Of a stretch of 64,000 nucleotides of DNA, positions 1 to 12,964 are shown one piece after another. The DNA comes from Chondrilla cf. caribensis. Taxonomy: Eukaryota > Porifera > Demospongiae > Chondrillida > Chondrillidae. The stretch covers positions 5,326,400 to 5,390,399 of the forward strand of contig OZ026546.1 in NCBI GenBank assembly GCA_964020155.1. Reading direction: 5' to 3'. The notes beneath the pieces are model-generated. The model did not search any database. It was not told the origin of the DNA and was given only the letters and a program-made list of their open reading frames with translations. The first letter of the stretch is position 1, and every line of letters starts with the position of its first letter. Both the position numbers and the translations under genes were made by a program.

Positions 1-2907
1 GAGAACTCCAAGGGGGTAGAGCAAGGGAACGAGCAGTAGTACTAGGACTGCTAGAGCAGCCAGGGGAGCTGATGAAGTGCCACCTGGAGAAGTATAAGAC
101 AAGATATAAGATGATGATTATGACACATGTACATATTAGTGTATATACTATTACGATCAAACATGCTACATACAGGTGAATGTCCTGCCAACAATACTGT
201 AATACTACACATTGCATTGAGCATGGGTATCCCATAATGCACAGGGAGGGAGAAAGAGGAGATTACTGACTATATCATTCCAGGATCAGAGGTAGATGTT
301 GTGGACACCCACATGTACTAGGTCAAGCAGCACACAGTAACAAAACTAGAAGCCAAGAACATGCACAGAAAGGAAGGAATCCAGTACAGTTGCACATTTT
401 TCTTGTAAGATTCAAACTACCGTATAGCTGGAAATATTGGCAGCGAAATTATTTTGGCGAATTGGCTATTTTTGAATTTTACCTCCAAATTACGACTCAA
501 TCCTATATTCATAGGTTATGAATATAATTATAACCTACTGGAAGGCAACCGCAAATAAATATTGCCAAAGTTCAAATTAGCCCGAAATCACCAAATATTC
601 TTCTCGCCAATATTTCCAGTTATACGGCACTAAAAACAAACACCTAATCATTTACAGTAGAAGGCAATTGATCTGTGTTATATTATAAGTATGATGAGGA
701 CTTCAACATGATACTGAAGTCGTCCAGCATACTTTAAAATATGTTAAATCACAATAACATTATAACCTCCCACTCAATGCATTATAGTTAGTTGTAGCAC
801 AATAGTTCAGTGGACACCAGAAATACATCTACATGTTGGACACAAGAGATCTCACCCTTTGTTTTTACTAATGCTGTACTCATGCTAGCTTCACACCCTC
901 CACTGTTGAGAGCCACGGTAAACTCATACTCAGTACTTGGATTGAGACCAGTGATAGTACATGGACTGGTTGTACATTCAGCACAACCTGGTGATGGTGG
1001 AGTACAGCTAACTGAAGCAGTGATCTCATCAGGTTCACTTGGTTGGGTCCACTGTAGAGTAATACTATCAAATGACTCCAAAGTTGCACTCAGATTAGTA
1101 GGTTCATGTAGGTCTGAAGAAAGTATTACAATATATTTATTGACATAAAGTAAGCCACATGCAGGAATAACACATATTTCACAAGTCAACAAGTCAACAA
1201 TTTAGCAACGCACAGTACTCATTACTGCACCATAATATGTATGACAGTATGTATGCCCACTCATTGTGGTCTGAGAATTGAGTAAACGCAACATCAAATG
1301 CTATCAGACAAAGTAGCAGTATAGTGAATCAATAGACAAAATTAATATAATTGAAGCTATAATATTATAATAGCAACTCATAACAAGTAAACAGAAAACA
1401 ATAGTTGATATAATTTATTGGAATAAATTAATATATTTCATTTATGAACTGTACTTGAATACATAATTGAAATTGTCTATTATACCACTAATTTAAAATG
1501 CCAGGCATAACAACCATAACATGCACCTATCACACATATGATCTCACTCTTTGTTCTAGCTGTAGTTTTACTCGTGTTACTGCATTCTCCACTATTGAGA
1601 GTCACAGTAAACTCATACTCAGTACTTGGATTGAGACCAGTGATAGTACATGGACTGGTTGTACATTCAGCACAACCTGGTGATGGTGGAGTACAGCTAA
1701 CTGAAGCAGTGATGTCATCGGGTTCACTTGGTTGGGTCCATCGAAGAGTAACACTGCATGACTGTGTAGTTGCAGTTACATTCGTTGGAGGTGGAAGTGG
1801 CAGTGGATCTACAAGTAATACATCATATGTATTACAGAACAAGTAATTTGACTTCTAAAACTTGTGGGCCTCCTACCCCCACACTCGAAGTACTCAGCCA
1901 TCTTTTCCACGCTTATTAGAATTTTGCTGGAAATATAACATCCAACGAAGCTGTTGTGCTCAAAGTCTAGCTCAATTCTAATTCTCGGTGTTTCAAAATG
2001 GGGCATTTTTCGCATGATATAAGATTTAATTACAAATTTATGGTTGCGGTTACATGTAGTAACAAATATGTTAAAATAATATTATACATATGTTATGTTA
2101 CACTTGATGTAATATATAATATTATATTAAATTATAAGGTTATTACATCAAGCATAACATACAAGTCCATGCAGGCAGTCCATAAAATAGGTGTTAACAC
2201 ACTTAACAATTAATCAAATTGAATGTTAACTTAACAACAAAGCATACATCCAATATATTATATTTATCCGCTGCACTCTGGCCAACCCCTGTCCCTCTTT
2301 TAGATGCTATTGCATAACACATGACAACACACTCACCTATTGATATAGTAGCCATTCCCTTAGAATTATTTTTATTCATGTGAACACACTGAATAATTCC
2401 CCCATTGTCTGATATACTGAATCCAGAGATAGTAATAACAGACACACGAGTCTGAGTATCAGCTCCTGTATCATTAGACATGATCCTTGGATTGTTTAGG
2501 GATGCATTTCGTGCAAGGAAAGGTCCTGGTATACTTATCCCACTCAGCCCGGCGATATTCCATCCAAGTGGTATATTGTTGTTTACTTGACAAATAAAGG
2601 TTCGTTTATTTAGACACTCAACAGAGACCATACCCTTTGGTTCTAGCGCGCCTATAAGATAAAAGAGTTTGGAATGGTAGATCAATACTGATTGTTGACG
2701 AATAGTAGCATAAAAAAGTAATACGTAGACTACATAATACGTACGTTGCAACTAGACCAAACAATTGGTTTATATGAATAATAAATGGTGAAAATAGAAT
2801 GTTTACGAGGTTTACTTATAGAAATGAATCAAACGTGGAGGCTCACCTTGTACAATAGTTAATACAATAGTCAGAATAAAGGATTTGTTCGAAGACGAGA
2901 CTGCCAT
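1..2907 (-). CDS. Receptor R1: SP-Ig-FN3-FN3-TM, tail beyond window (partial)
   Basis: Exons on the minus strand: signal peptide 2907-2847 (starts MAVSSSNKSF, hydrophobic core, ends VQG), Ig-like 2651-2337, FN3 1808-1548, FN3 1113-856, TM 83-<1. All junctions are GT/AG and phase 1, so each domain is one symmetric exon. The Ig exon has the B-strand Cys (TFIC), GW, and the D-N-G-G-I-I-Q-C motif typical before the F-strand Cys. The FN3 exons have LRW/LQW with TQPSEP, a four-Cys cluster in the middle of the domain, and NPSTEYEFTV. The TM exon (PLAALAVLVLLLVPLLYPLG) matches R2, R4 and R6, so an ITIM-type tail is expected left of the window. Probably a cell-surface recognition or adhesion receptor; the ligand is unknown. 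Confidence 0.8.
1840..2070 (+). repeat. Dispersed repeat with palindromic end (copy 1)
   Basis: A degenerate copy of a short palindrome (arms AAGTAATTTGA / CTCGAAGTACT around a C-rich loop) followed by about 170 bp resembling, in inverted orientation, the sequence at 42100-42291. A third palindrome copy is at 25834-25891. It lies in the intron just upstream of the R1 first FN3 exon. Probably a non-autonomous DNA transposon family; no coding sequence seen. Confidence 0.5.
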
Positions 2908-2965
2908 GTTTCCCCAACACGCATGGTCTATTATAATACGGTAGTGTTCTACCATTAACCGGTTA

Positions 2966-2977
2966 TTTCCGTAAATT
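2966..2977 (-). promoter_or_regulatory. Conserved upstream element of R1
   Basis: Plus-strand TTTCCGTAAATT (minus AATTTACGGAAA), 59 bases upstream of the R1 ATG. Near-identical copies lie 37-90 bases upstream of the other minus-strand receptor starts and one orphan start, so it is probably a core-promoter or initiator-region element. Function is inferred from position and conservation. A minus-strand TATATATAA-like run lies just further upstream, near 2998-3010. Confidence 0.5.
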
Positions 2978-3242
2978 GCTGTCATAGTCCCTAGTTTTTA
3001 TATATATAAGATCCTTCTACCACTCGCTGTATGGTGACGTTCTGTGTGATTTTTTTGCTGCTACGTACGTATATTATAATTATTGTCCCTAAAGCCTCCC
3101 CACCAATGAACAGGTGCTAGTTGGAGCAGTGCATAGCAACAAGAAAAGGTCCCTATATCAGGTGGATGTTTTGGAATATGTATAGACACTGATCATGACT
3201 GACAATTCCAAGATTAATCTTGCATGGTTTCAATTCGTATAA

Positions 3243-3345
3243 TACTTCAGTTAGCTGTACCCCACATTCTCCAGGTTATACTGAATGCATGACAACCAGT
3301 CCGTGTAGATATAATATTATTATGATAGTACTATCACTGGTCTAC
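3243..3345 (+). pseudogene. FN3 exon fragment (relic, plus strand)
   Basis: The plus strand reads TSVSCTPHSPGYTEC..TTSPC, the signature mid-section of the cluster's FN3 exons, then a short AT-rich insertion, then ACTATCACTGGTCT, the continuation of the same exon. The CAEC cysteine is changed to Tyr and both exon ends are missing. It is opposite in orientation to R1, so it is an isolated remnant of a lost copy. Confidence 0.6.
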
Positions 3346-4019
3346 ATACAGCACACACACAAACACACTTACAATTCGAGAATCATATATATAGGACAGA
3401 AAATCATATGTTGTGACTAGCAGTGTACACTATAGTACACAGATCAGTAAAGTAACACACATACATGCATGCACGTACACACACGCGCGCGCATGCAATA
3501 TCATAATGCAAAATAGCTCATCATATTATTAGTAAGAATGCAGAACATGTCCTTTCTTCATGCACCCAAGGGTTAAGTAGGGGCTAGCAGCTACCTCGCA
3601 TTCTCATAGGTCACCGTCCGTTGTGCCTCATAATCGATGGTTTACTCTATTCCATGATATTATACATTTTAAATTGAACTCCACTCCAGTTTCCATCATA
3701 AAAGCTGAAATAATATCTCTGCTCCCATGTGTTTATCAAGAATTTTGACTGCAACCCAGCTCACTTCCGTTACAAAACTCCCTCTTTAAATTACCACACT
3801 CCCACTTCTGCAGTATAGGCTTGCTGAGAGCTTATGAAAGTGAATTAATTAGTCTAAGAAAAAATATAGCACTAAAGACATATTCCAATAATTTTATAAT
3901 TATGTAATCTAAATCAATAATTTAACCACGTGGAACTATATATTGTGGAAAATTGCATTCTAAACTCTCCTATCCCTTGGGGTAAATATCAACTGCCAAA
4001 GTACCATACCAACCATACC

Positions 4020-4040
4020 TATGCGTGCATGTGTGTGTGC

Positions 4041-4120
<80 letters not shown>
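4020..4120. repeat. (GT)n microsatellite, 5' side of LINE
   Basis: About 100 bp of near-perfect GT dinucleotide repeat ending exactly where LINE-like sequence begins. Open reading frames of CV or TH repeats across it are artefacts. Confidence 0.95.
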
Positions 4121-4123
<3 letters not shown>

Positions 4124-7100
4124 GAATAAAGACCAATCCCTCCTCAACATGGTATTCGGGTGAACGGCAGAACTTTGCTGGCTAACGGGGCTATGGCATC
4201 AAGCTCACGCTCAAGATATGTGATGAACTCAGACACTGGACATCGACTGATGGTGTTACCTGGATCTTCCCTTGAGTGTCGATCCGCGGAGGACTTGCAG
4301 CACTCCCGGAGAAACACGAAGACTGCACAAAGAACAAGGCGTAAGAGTCAAGCATGGTTTTTGGGCTCGTGGAACGTAAGGTCTTTGCTGAACTATGAGG
4401 GTCCAGTGGAGACAGCATGACAGCATCCCAGGACAGGGCATTTTGATGACCACAGGATAGATCAAGTGGTGAGAGAACTGGAGAGGTACAAGATATCTTT
4501 GGCTGCTCTGCAAGAAACCAAATGGTTTAATGATGCAGTGTATAGGGTTGGAGAGAGCATTGTAATAGCAGCAGGTCGACCAATACCACCTGATGGAGAG
4601 ATTAGACAGAGGGGAGAGGGAGTGGCAATAGTGCTTAGTGGTCCAGCAGTGCAAGCATGGGAAGCAGATGGAAAGCAATGGAAGGCTTGGAGCTCACTAG
4701 TTGTAACAGTTACCCTGCTTACAGGAAAGCGTACAGCAGACCGCATCCACATTTTATCTTGTTATGCACCAACATTTGCAGCAAATAGAATAGACAAGGA
4801 GAAATTCAAGGATGAAGTGCAACAGGCTATAAATGCAATACCACCAAGTGAATGCTACGTCATCATGGGAGACTTAATGCCCGTGTAGGTTCCAGACTCA
4901 ATGAAGAAGACCCGTGGGCTAGTGTTTGTGGTCCACACGGTTTTGGGGATATCAATAATTCTGGATGAGAACTTCTGACTTTCTTAGCCATCAATGAGAC
5001 AACCCTGTGTAACACTTGGTTCTGCAAGAAAGACATCTACAAACAGACCTGGAAACACCCCAAGACCAAGAAATGGCACTGTATTGATTTTGCCATTATG
5101 CGACATAGAGATAGAAAGAGGTGCCTGGATGCTTGTGTGAAACAAGGTGCGGAGTGCAATTCCGACCACCAACTCCTTCGCATCAAGATGAAAGTGACAG
5201 GGAAGAGGGAATACCAGCAACCCAGGAACAAGAAACACAAAAGGTTCAATATTTCACACCTTACAAGCAGAGCTGAAGCTGATAGACAACCTTACAGAGA
5301 TCTTGTCTGCAGAAAGGTTACAGATGCATGGGTCGAAGAGGGCAATGTGGAAGAAAAATGGTCAGCTGTAAAAACAGGTTTAGTGAGGGCAGCAGAAGAG
5401 GTTCTAGGCCATGAAGAACGTCGACAGCCAGACTGGTTTAGAGACAATGTGGATGTTCTGGAACCGCTCTTCCAACAGAGGAACCAACTTTATACCAAAT
5501 TGCTTGGCAATGGAAACACAATCGATCGCCAAAAGTTTGTGAAGGCTCGGCTGGATGCACGCAAAGCACTGAGAAATACAAAGGATGCTTGGTTTCGCAG
5601 CAAGGCAGATGCAGCACAGCAACAAAGGTTTGGAGGGAAAGAAGCATGGCAATCAATCCGTGACATGCAGCGCGCCTGTAGGTGGCTGATATCTCAGAGA
5701 ACTGGTACAATTAAAGACAAAAAAGGGCATCCTTGCACCTCAGTGGATGCTAAATAACAGCGTTGGAGATGTCATTTCACAAGCATACTGAATATCGAGA
5801 GTCAATAACAATCATGCAGAACTGGACAGGATCAGGCAGCGACCTATAAGACCAAAGTTAGCTGAGCTACTATCAATGGAGGAACTAGTGGGGGCTTTTG
5901 GCAGGCTCAAGAATAGAAAGGCCGGGGGAAGCTCAGGAATCCGGCCTGAAATGGTGAAAGTGGCCTGACAGGACCCAGGGTTCGCGGATCAACTGCTTGA
6001 TCTCGCCCACACAGCCTGGAGAGATCAGTCAATTCCCAAGGACTGGACAGATACAGTGCTGATTCCTATCTCTAAGAAGGGTGACCTGTCAAAATGTGAC
6101 AACTGGAGGAGTATCTCCCTTCTTGATGTTGTTGGTAAAGTGATTGCCAGAATCCTACAGGACTGTTTACAGAAACTTGCAGAGGATGAACTGCCTGAGT
6201 CCCAATGTGGTTTCCGCAAAGGCAGAGGGTGCTCAGACATGATATTTACCATCCGCCAGCTAGTAGAGAAGTCATGAGAGCAACGGACAAAGGCTTTCTT
6301 CCTTTTCATAGAGCTCAGAAAGGCTTATGACACAGTTCCACACGAGGCATTATGGCAGGTTCTCCACAAGCTAGGAATACCTGACCCAACCATCCAGCTG
6401 ATTAAAGCATTTCATCAAGACATGCAAGCTACTATACAATTGGATGGAAAGACCTTAGAACAAATTGATGTTGACAATGGGCTGTGACAGGGGTGCTGCA
6501 TGGCACCAGTACGTACTTTTCAACCTTTATGCGTGTGTCTTTGTGGAGTGCTGGCTAGCAAGAATTGAAAATTTAGATGGAGTGGGTCTGACCCTGAAAT
6601 ACAAACATAATCAGAAGCTGTTTAGAAGGTATACCCGCAATGCGGAAGAAACCAGACTCACTGAGCTTCAATTTGCAGATGATGCAGCCCTACTTACCAA
6701 AACCAGAGAAGGTGCTGAGAATGCTATTCGTATGTATACGAAAGTAGCCAATGACTTTGGCTTGTCAGTTAGTATACCAAAGACGAAGCTAATGGTGAGT
6801 GATAGAGAGGCTAGAGCTGAAGACAATGCTCCCATCCCAACAGGGGATGAACAGGTTGAGAGTGTGACAGAGTTCAGATACTTGGGATCAGTGATTTCAT
6901 CAACAGGAAGAATGCAACCAGACAAGAGAATAGCTCAAGCCTCAAGAGCCTTTGGAGCACTCCGTCAACCAGTGTTCAACAACAGGCCTAGGGATCTGCA
7001 AGTGGAGACCAAACGCAAAGTATACCAAGCCTGTGTCCTGTCCATCCTACTCTATGGGGCTGAATGCTGGACGCCACTTAAAAAGGACCTAAGAGACTAG

Positions 7101-7766
7101 ACTCCTTCCACCATAGATGCATTCGCAAAACCTTAGGCATACAAACCAACAACAGTGGGACAAACACATTACATCCCAGAGCATCAGGCGACAGTGGGGA
7201 GACATGGAAACAATGGCAGAAAAAGTCACTAAACGACGTCTAGAATGGCTTGGACACCTTGCTCGGATGCGTGACAATCGTACACCCAAAGTCAGCCTTT
7301 TCAGCTGGCTGCCAGAACCTCATCCACAAGGAGGCCCACCAAAATGCTGGAGGGATGTGATACAAACTGATCTGAAAGACATGCAAATCCCAGAAGATAC
7401 ATGGTATGCAAAGGCAACTACATCAAGGGAAGAGTGGTGGAATACCTACAGAGAGGCTTGCACAGACATCACCCATAGAGAACAACACACAAGACAAGCT
7501 GATAATTGGGTACAATGCCTGGAATGCTCCCGGACCTTTCGCAGAGAAAGTGATATGAAGAGACATAAGTGTTTGGCTGAAAGATGCAAACCAGTTCATG
7601 AACAATGTGGAGCTGTACAATGCTCAAACTGCGAGAAGTGGTTCAAAAGTTGTGGCAGTTTCACAGTCCACTCTTGCAACCCAGACCAATAAGGTTCTCA
7701 ACTCTAACTTTGCTCCCCCATTTCGGGGGTCACGTGACTGAATCGGCAGTGAAATAGAAGAAGAAG

Positions 7767-7769
<3 letters not shown>
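4121..7769 (+). mobile_element. Non-LTR retrotransposon (LINE), degenerate
   Basis: Order of remains: apurinic-like endonuclease (WNVRSL near 4370, LAALQETKW near 4500, SCYAPTF near 4760, GDL near 4870, SDHQLL near 5162), linker, reverse transcriptase (LIPISKKGD.., GFRKGRG near 6210, FIELRKAYDTVP near 6304, LQFADDAALL at 6669-6698), a C-terminal RRLEWLGHLARM segment near 7237, and two C2H2-like fingers (CLECSRTF, CSNCEKWF) at 7518-7680. The 3' end is a short (GAA)n run. The architecture resembles endonuclease-RT elements of the RTE/craniofacial-development-protein-2-like group; the clade is not resolved here. Confidence 0.9.
4160..7692 (+). pseudogene. Broken endonuclease-reverse transcriptase ORF
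   Basis: The single expected ORF is split over three frames: 4160-4888 (frame 2, with a TGA at 4418-4420), 5098-5757 (frame 1), 6056-6277 (frame 2), 6465-7100 (frame 3), 7117-7692 (frame 1). A frameshift follows the GDL motif near 4875, a TGA replaces a conserved Trp codon near 4966, and a TGA sits in the RT before the QGC motif near 6484. This copy cannot make a full protein and is inactive. FADD replaces the usual YxDD-type catalytic tetrad wording but keeps both aspartates. Confidence 0.9.
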
Positions 7770-8420
<651 letters not shown>

Positions 8421-8659
8421 ATAAGATGGTCAAATACAAACACCCCCCAGTTTCATCTTGTTGCTCCATAGTTTTGAAGGTAGCAACACACTGTATGTAT
8501 AATATTATTAAAAGGGCTTTTAATGCATGCAAAAGTTGTATGCACATATATGCGAGATATACCTGCTAACACCAACCAACATGCATGTATAGGGACACAT
8601 GCAAATAATACACAATTGATTGACATAGTGTAGCTATGAGGTACCGTGTTCCCTACGCA

Positions 8660-9560
8660 AACACACCTCTTGCCTGCTCCGGTCCTCTTTGGATCCCTAA
8701 TCTCATTCTCACTAGTAAGGACCTGCTGTATAAGGGAACATAGGTTCCAACTGGTGAACTCTCCATTAGCTTACAAGCACACAATGTTATGTTGTGTAAA
8801 CCTGATCCCTTATATAAGAACACGCACACTTACATGTCATGCATGCAAATTGCCACCGTTGTGGTGATACTTTTACATATTATAAGGTAGAAACACACCT
8901 CTAACTTGGTCACATTCTGATGCTCCACCTCCTCCCTAGGGTGAGGGGACTTCATTAGCCTGTTAGTTGAGAAGGTTGATGTTCACTTGAATGAAAACAA
9001 AAACAATGTAAGACCCACATACTCTTTAGAATGTTGGGAGTTTTGTCTGGAGGATTGAGGAAGGAAGACAAAGGAAACAACAGCATATAGTGTATATATA
9101 GATACATATATGTTCTGTAACAGTGTCAAAGAAAAATATAATATTATTGTGAAAAGGCTCATATATATATATATATATATATATATGTAATGTACATCTG
9201 ACATGAGGTATACTTAACTATGTAGAGTATATCAACAAATCAAAAATCTAAATCAGATCTTTCCTGCAACAGAAGCAGCACCAGAATACTTCATAGTAGC
9301 CTGCAAGTACACAGGAAATGTGAGAGTAAAGTGTGCTCTTACAGTACTTTACCCAATCATGGCATGCACCAACAGTATATTATATAATATTACCATTCCA
9401 ATGTACTGTACGTAATTGAAAAAAGACATACAGCTGCATGCATTTCACATTCATCTCAAAAGCAGCAATATTTGGCAATGAGAACTCCCATGGGGTAGAT
9501 CACGGGTATGAGCAGTACCAGGAGTACTAGAGCAACAAGGTGAAGTGATTCCATCTAAAT
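8660..9560 (-). pseudogene. Decayed tail-A receptor 3' half (TM and cytoplasmic exons)
   Basis: Minus-strand matches to R2 exons in order: TM about 9550-9479 (ALVLLVLLIPVIYPMGVLIA, out of frame with its acceptor and ending in TGA); juxtamembrane exon 9300-9259 (YYEVFWCCFCC) whose donor GT has become AT; short exon near 9042 (DKTPNIL); exon 8959-8899 in which the YQNV tyrosine is His; and a TSENEIRDPKRT exon near 8712-8664. No Ig or FN3 exons precede it and no ITIM exon follows before the GT repeat and LINE. Confidence 0.75.
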
Positions 9561-10015
9561 CTTTTCCACAAGTAAAGGGTCAGTTGGAGAGGGACTGTTG
9601 GACAATAATGAATTAGACGATGTTCCGTAAACAAGTTTATGTGTATGAGATCAAACATGATACCTACAAGTAATTGTTCTGCTAACTAGTGATATCATAA
9701 TAAGTTGACCATTGATAGACACATGTATACATCAGGAGTACACTAGTGACTATTCCATGGTCAAATGTAGACACTTGTAGGCACATAATATATAGCTACG
9801 CAGTGTAATGTTAGGTTTGAGGGATCAGATCCACTGGACGAAACAGTGGAGATAAACAGCTAAATTATATCAGTTCATCTTTTGACCATTAAACATCCCT
9901 GCACAGAGCCAAAGTGAGCACTTAGGCCCATAGGGCAATCCGCTTCAACGTTCGAATTCCTTGCTGCCTGGTGGAAACTCCCCAAGTGAGCACAGCAAAT
10001 CTGCTTGTAGTCTGT

Positions 10016-10080
10016 CGTAGCTAGACCCATTAGCTAACGCCTCCAATTATTAAAATTGGAGGCGGGAATGGGTCTAGCTA
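10016..10080. repeat. Near-perfect inverted repeat (hairpin)
   Basis: Arms TAGCTAGACCCATT and AATGGGTCTAGCTA enclose inner arms CGCCTCCAATT and AATTGGAGGCG around a tiny loop. It could form a hairpin of about 25 bp stem with a small bulge. It may be the remnant of a foldback element; no flanking coding sequence seen. Confidence 0.8.
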
Positions 10081-11419
10081 TGCTGGACCATAGACACTAC
10101 ATAACCTATGGCTGGACCAATGTGTTCGGGGCTAAGACTACAATAATTTGACAACAGAGTTCTCGAGTGTCAACTGTTAGGAATTAAAATAAAGATTTGT
10201 TTCAAAAATCTTCGCAACGACTGCCTGATATAATTGGCCATATATAAGAGCACTTAAATCCGTAGACATTCTCCCAAGAATCCCAATATCCTTCCAAAAC
10301 TGAGCGCTACACCTTTATTTTACCATTACCCCTTACACTTTGAGCGACGGTGCCGCGCCTGATACTCGATACTTTCACCCGCCATTTTAGCACGACGTCG
10401 TATTCAAAATGGCGCGTTGCCCAAATCATGCACAAAAATATTCATACTATGAATATTATATTATCCATGTTCCAATATCTATAACTTCTTCATTCTTGAT
10501 CATTAATATTAATGAACAGTTGTTGCTGAATGTACAAAGCCCTTGAGATCTATTTTTCCAATAAAATCCCAATAAGATCTCTGATGAACATGAGATATCG
10601 TATCAGTAGAACTACATTGAGAATAATGTGAAGGGTCCGCCACACCAGACAACATAGACGTCGACACCAGATCGATAGTATGATCTGTATATTCATTGTC
10701 GTAACCAATAATATTAAATTAAATACAACTAGTGTGCACACAGTGTAGATACCTTGAATATATGGGGGTTATTTTCGCTGTAAGGGTGAAGAGACATTGA
10801 TTTCTTAATCAGGGGGGCTTTGCATATACCAATCCACACCAGAAGCATAGGCGGGCAGACGGCTGACTCGCTAGTGTGGGGCGAGCCTAAGCGAGCCCCA
10901 ATTAGTGATCTACCGACTGCAAATGACATAGTAATGTACAAAGTCCATAATTAACATGTATATGCAGTGTATATCAATATTGTGCAAAAATGTACAAAAT
11001 AATTATGAAAATTAATGGTAGCAGTAACAGCAATTGATTGTTGCTAAATTGAATAACAGCTATAACTGAAAAATATATTATAATGAATATACACACACAG
11101 AGAGAGAGAAAGAGAGAGAGATAGGCTAATGAAAGAACCTTGATGCCGTATGCAATCTGTGAGAAAGAAAATATATAACTTCAATTATTACAATAATTGA
11201 AAAGAGGGTTGTTTGTCTAGGTAACATCTGGTGGATAAGTTCAATGGAAATCTCTAGCCATAGAAATTTTATTACACCAAACGGTTCGGCAACTGACTGC
11301 TACCTACGTCAGTGGTAATGCTATTATTACACTGATTGTACAACATTGGCAGGTATTCTGACATGACACAACACATCAATATTCGTACAGATGTGTATGT
11401 ACATGTGCTGGACATGCAC

Positions 11420-11423
11420 ATGC

Positions 11424-11464
<41 letters not shown>

Positions 11465-11530
11465 GACACACACACACACACACACGCACACACACACGTG
11501 CACACACAAACACACAAACAAGTGCACATA
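11420..11530. repeat. (CA)n microsatellite
   Basis: Roughly 110 bp of CA repeat with occasional G or AA interruptions. Confidence 0.95.
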
Positions 11531-12871
11531 CACAATGCAAGACACACGCAGATCTAAATAAATTATGGACAATTTTTATATACTATATAGCTAGGACTAG
11601 AAACATTCAAAGTAGGTGTGTAATGTTTATTAAGTGTATGCGTAACACTTTTACTTATTTCACACTATGTACATGTAATTCTGCAATTCTGTTAAGTATC
11701 CCCTTTTAATGGGCCGATAAGGGTGGGTGGGTGGTACACGTTCAATAGAATGCACAGAGCTAAGTATGAGTTCTAACTTGAATAACTATAACCTCATTAG
11801 AAACTCTCATAAAATCATGAAGGTCATAATGATCCAATAGAGCATGAAATAATCTGGACTCATTTTCACTTACAATTTAGTCTTAAATTGGGACTCTGTC
11901 CTGGTGAGAAAGGGTATGAAGAGAATGGTTAGCAAATAGTTGCTACCTATTTAGCTGCAACCATGCTGATCAATTACATCAATGAATAGTCCAAATTCCA
12001 ATACACAAGCAAGATGCCGACAACATTTGCCAGAAGGTTGAAACTGCAATATTCTTTCAAACTTTCAAAATCAAAGACACAAATGGGTTTTGGCCACATT
12101 AAGAACACACGATATTAGGTATGAGACTGAAAGTGAGGAAGCCCTCCAAGGTCTGCACGCCAAACAATTATACAAAAAATGCAAATGGTTACAATACTAA
12201 ACATGAAAATGACCTGAACATGATGACCAAAACAGTAAACATTGGTGAAGACTGTGAGACCTCACTCCATAGAGATCACTCACATATTAGGTTCACCCAC
12301 AACACACCTATGTATACACTAGAATGGGTGCATCAATGCAAACCAGGAAGACATAGCAAAACTCTCACCTATAACAATCAGTGAACTACACAATCGTGTG
12401 GGGAGGCACTGTAGTGCAGTACTCAACAATGAACACATGAATTGCCTCTCAATACACTTACACAATGTTAAAAGTAATTCTTGTAATACACGAGACTGGA
12501 AGGGTAAGTACTGCAGCTTGGGAGGCACAGGACTATGTATCCCAGATGATGGTGGTGGCATGAAAGAGACCACAGGGATACATATCTTACTCTGTGTGTA
12601 TACTTGAGATCCCTAAATTAGCTACTGAAATGTCAGTAAGTGGGTGATGGGGAAAAAGTGATCAACATCACCTTATGAATGGATCCTTTGCATGGGATAC
12701 TAAGGATAAAGGTTAGGTATTCCCCAGCAGGGGGTGTACTGATGTGTACATCATAGAGGTACACAATGAGCACAGTATGTTTACTCAAACCATACACTTA
12801 CTGCATGTAACTGACATATTAGTTAGTACATACACAATGTCAACATACGTACATGGGAGTGGAAGACCTCA

Positions 12872-12964
12872 TCACAAGTCTGCATATGTCACAGGGTCCA
12901 CGAATCCAGGTATCATATTCTTTCCCGTGCCATGTTCAGAGAAGTCAAGATCGGCATATTCGAT
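12872..12964 (-). other. R2 last exon: tandem ITIM-like motifs
   Basis: Thirty codons plus TGA. It begins IEYADLDFS and ends VTYADL-stop. Both hexamers match the canonical ITIM consensus, and the second closely resembles ITIMs of vertebrate inhibitory receptors. The homologous exons 32229-32318, 47493-47582 and 56601-56690 keep both motifs while the linker differs. Confidence 0.85.

Larger units (their letters stand above)
9562..12870. other. Intergenic region without recognised genes
   Basis: Contains a hairpin at 10016-10080, a GA-rich tract near 11100 and a CA microsatellite at 11420-11530. Between about 12050 and 12400 there is weak similarity to the 3' flanks of the ITIM-tail genes. No reading frame here resembles the receptor exons or another family I recognise. 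Confidence 0.6.

Noticed and set aside
810..1148. Plus-strand open frames across FN3 exons (also 1538, 17145, 17766, 24483, 24874, 39588, 42854)
   Set aside because: They are antisense shadows of minus-strand FN3 exons; splice signals and domain motifs are on the minus strand.
6465..7100. Active reverse transcriptase
   Set aside because: Catalytic-region sequence is recognisable but stops and frame changes on both sides rule out a working protein.
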